DNA of 7,661 nt. Source: an uncultured bacterium (GTDB lineage Bacteria > Chloroflexota > Anaerolineae > JACIWP01). The notes under the pieces were generated by a model. It worked only from the letters and a program-made list of their open reading frames with translations. It had not been told where the DNA came from and searched no databases. A program made the translations under genes and the position numbers. The first letter of the stretch is position 1. Every line of letters begins with the position of its first letter. Positions 6,369-7,661 of the stretch are shown piece by piece. The stretch covers positions 1-7,661 of the forward strand of contig CAIQJD010000238.1 of the NCBI GenBank assembly GCA_903872005.1, read 5' to 3'.

Positions 6369-6397
6369 ACGGGGTGGGGTAAAAGTGTATTGGGCTA

Positions 6398-6426
6398 AGT
6401 ATACAGGGGGGTCGGCCGGCAGTCAT
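6398..6426 (-). promoter_or_regulatory. Candidate sigma70-type promoter of the SRPBCC gene
   Basis: Minus-strand ATGACT (6426-6421) and TATACT (6403-6398) are 17 nt apart, matching TTGACA at 4 and TATAAT at 5 of 6 positions. The predicted start near 6391 gives a leader of about 36 nt containing the GGAGGAA site. It sits downstream of the terminator hairpin, as expected for a separately transcribed gene. No other coding or RNA feature is evident in 6356-6450. Confidence 0.45.
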
Positions 6427-6450
6427 CGGCCGAACGATGGGGCGTGAGGG

Positions 6451-6496
6451 CAACATAAATCGTGCGCCTCTCCCACATTTGTGGGAGAGGCGCACG
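6451..6496 (-). terminator. Strong intrinsic terminator after the dipeptidase-like gene
   Basis: A perfect inverted repeat: CGTGCGCCTCTCCCAC (6461-6476) pairs with GTGGGAGAGGCGCACG (6481-6496), giving 16 bp around a 4-nt loop ATTT. Read on the minus strand, the stem is followed by ATTTATGTTG (6460-6451), a moderately U-rich tail. It starts 32 nt after the dipeptidase stop codon, where a terminator for that transcript is expected. On the plus strand no T-tract follows, so it acts in the minus direction. The perfection of the arms would also suit a dispersed palindromic element reused as a terminator. Confidence 0.8.
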
Positions 6497-6528
6497 GCGC
6501 ATGCCGGAATGGGAGGCCCAGGATGGCT

Positions 6529-7512
6529 TTAGCGCCAGACCTGACGGAAGAGGCGCAGCCAGTTCTCGCCGAGGATCTTGCGGATGTCGGCCGGGGCATA
6601 GTTGCGCCGGGTCAGGGCAGCGGCGATGTGCGGGAAGTCGGCGGGGGTTTCCAGGCCGGCCGGCTGCGGTACGGGATAGGGCAGGGGGTTCTTGTCGCGA
6701 TAGACCGTGCCCTGGTAGGCGAAGAGCCAGTCGAAGAACGCCTTCGGTTGATCTTGCGTGAAGTCGTTGCCGATGCCGACATGGTCAATGCCGATGCGCT
6801 GCACCAGATCGTCAATGGTTTCGGCAAAGTCGTCTACATTAGAAGCGTAGCCGCGGCGCAGGAAGAGGGCGAAGGAATTTGCCCCCACGACGCCGCCTTT
6901 GCGGGCCAGGAGTTTGAGCGCCTCGTCGGTCTTGTTGCGTGGGTGGTTGTAGTAGGCGCGGGCGTTGGCGTGGGTGAAAGCGACCGGCTGTTCGCTGGTC
7001 TCAATCGTTTCCAGGGTGGTGCGATCTCCGACATGGGACAGGTCCATCAAGATGCCCAGGCGATTCATCTCGCGGATGGCTTCCAGGCCGAAATGGCTGA
7101 GGCCGTCGTCGTAACGCTCGTAGCAGCCGTTGCCTAGCAGATTGCGCTCGTTGTAGGTGAGCTGGATGGCGCGCACGCCGAGGGCGTGGAAGAGTTCAAG
7201 GCGATCGAGGCGATTGCCGATGGGATTGGCGTTTTGGAAGCCGAGGAAGACGCCGGTCTTGGCCTCGCGTTTGGCGCGCTGGATGTCTTCGGCGGAGCGG
7301 ATTTGCAGCAGGGTGTCGGATTGCCGGCGGAAGCGCGTCAGCCAGCCGGCAATGTTGTCCATGGTCGCCTCGAAGCCTTCCCAGACCGCGACGGTGGCAT
7401 TGATGGCCGTCACGCCGCCGGCGCGCAGGCTCTCGTAAACGGCCTGGCTCTCCCAATTGCTCACGTTGAGGCTGTCAATGACGATGGCTTTTTCGTAGAG
7501 GGGATCGTGCAT
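6529..7512 (-). CDS. Peptidase M19 (renal/membrane dipeptidase) family protein, divergent metal site
   Basis: 327-aa amidohydrolase-superfamily protein of the M19 family (COG2355-like), whose canonical members are zinc dipeptidases. Family landmarks: AIVIDSLN near the N-terminus (9-16), FHALGVRAIQLTYNERN (108-124), MDLSHV with His160, FTHANARA with His181, HPRN (190-193), and HVGIGNDF with Asp250. The canonical N-terminal HxD (as in DGHND) is replaced by DSLNV, and the bridging Glu of the usual EGGH region appears as Gln93 in GFQNANPIGN. These replacements look like those of a known divergent GFQN subgroup, so catalysis by the textbook binuclear zinc site is doubtful. No signal peptide or membrane helix is visible, so it is probably cytoplasmic. 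ATG 7512 is supported by AAAGGAG 7 nt upstream; the longer open frame to 7602 overlaps the end of corA. It is probably cotranscribed with corA (23-nt gap) and ends before a strong terminator. Confidence 0.88.
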   Translation of the reverse strand: MHDPLYEKAIVIDSLNVSNWESQAVYESLRAGGVTAINATVAVWEGFEATMDNIAGWLTRFRRQSDTLLQIRSAEDIQRAKREAKTGVFLGFQNANPIGNRLDRLELFHALGVRAIQLTYNERNLLGNGCYERYDDGLSHFGLEAIREMNRLGILMDLSHVGDRTTLETIETSEQPVAFTHANARAYYNHPRNKTDEALKLLARKGGVVGANSFALFLRRGYASNVDDFAETIDDLVQRIGIDHVGIGNDFTQDQPKAFFDWLFAYQGTVYRDKNPLPYPVPQPAGLETPADFPHIAAALTRRNYAPADIRKILGENWLRLFRQVWR

Positions 7513-7519
7513 GCGCGTG

Positions 7520-7526
7520 CTCCTTT
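7520..7526 (-). promoter_or_regulatory. Ribosome binding site of the dipeptidase-like gene
   Basis: AAAGGAG on the minus strand sits 7 nt before ATG 7512, inside the 23-nt gap after the corA stop. It decides the start against the longer in-frame extension to 7602. Confidence 0.75.
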
Positions 7527-7535
7527 GTCTGCTGG

Positions 7536-7661
7536 TCAGATCCAGTCGCGGCGCTTGAACCACCAGAGCATCAAGGCGGCGGCGCTGATGAAGATGATCC
7601 AAACCATGAGGTAGCCGTAGCGCCAGCTAATCTCCGGCATGAAGTGGAAGTTCATGCCCCA
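7536..7661 (-). CDS. corA: CorA-family magnesium/cobalt transporter, C-terminal fragment (rest outside window)
   Basis: The last 41 residues and TGA stop (7538-7536) of a gene running in from the right edge. The fragment begins WGMNF, containing the Gly-Met-Asn signature at the end of the first transmembrane helix of CorA, which forms the selectivity filter. It continues with FMPEISWRYGY, the periplasmic loop with the usual MPEL-like motif. A second hydrophobic helix (about residues 18-34 of the fragment) follows, then the positively charged tail FKRRDWI. CorA is a homopentameric inner-membrane channel for Mg2+ uptake. First residue Trp replaces the more usual Tyr before GMN. The frame is open to the window edge, so this is truncation by the window and not a pseudogene. 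The dipeptidase-like gene follows after 23 nt. Confidence 0.92.
   Translation of the reverse strand, partial: WGMNFHFMPEISWRYGYLMVWIIFISAAALMLWWFKRRDWI

Noticed and set aside
5975..6382. Plus-strand open frame (135 codons) opposite the SRPBCC gene
   Set aside because: Antisense shadow of a gene with a good Shine-Dalgarno site, candidate promoter and family motifs.
6481..7137. Plus-strand open frame (218 codons) opposite the dipeptidase-like gene
   Set aside because: It starts inside the terminator stem and has Gly/Val-rich composition without motifs. The minus strand carries a well-conserved M19 protein here.

Overview
The window is high-GC bacterial DNA (about 63% by eye) and tightly packed. 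It holds two intact genes and one 5'-incomplete gene on the plus strand, four intact genes on the minus strand, and the 3' end of a fifth minus-strand gene. The palindrome GCCGGC recurs roughly 55 times in 7.66 kb by hand count. The gene mix (TPP-dependent ketoacid dehydrogenase E1, Fe-S serine dehydratase, M19-type dipeptidase homologue, SRPBCC membrane protein, radical SAM enzyme, CorA) and the base composition would suit a member of the Chloroflexota (Anaerolineae-like) or a similar environmental high-GC bacterium. That placement is an inference; no marker gene is present to settle it.

Left part, plus strand (1-3243): E1 alpha (5' end cut off by the window edge) and E1 beta of a thiamine-diphosphate-dependent 2-oxoacid/acetoin dehydrogenase, then a single-chain iron-sulfur L-serine dehydratase. 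Gaps are 39 and 24 nt, so the three probably form one transcript. Serine deamination yields pyruvate, which could feed the dehydrogenase. The E2 and E3 subunits are not in the window, and E2 is not in the usual place after E1 beta.

Middle part, minus strand (3240-5278): a radical SAM enzyme with an additional C-terminal cysteine cluster, translationally coupled through ATGATGA to a nitroreductase-family flavoenzyme. The nitroreductase runs tail-to-tail into the serine dehydratase and the two stop codons share the palindrome CTAG. Upstream lies a 192-nt gap with two promoter-like elements and a 12-bp inverted repeat. This two-gene unit is the most likely carrier of undescribed chemistry here.

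Right part, minus strand (5471-7661): a membrane-anchored SRPBCC-fold protein with its own candidate promoter; a near-ideal intrinsic terminator (16-bp stem); an M19 (renal dipeptidase-like) protein that lacks several canonical metal ligands; and the C-terminal 41 residues of a CorA magnesium transporter, recognised by its GMN motif. corA and the dipeptidase gene are 23 nt apart and probably cotranscribed, ending at the terminator.

No tRNA, rRNA, CRISPR array, insertion sequence or phage gene was seen. Most of the window is ordinary metabolism.
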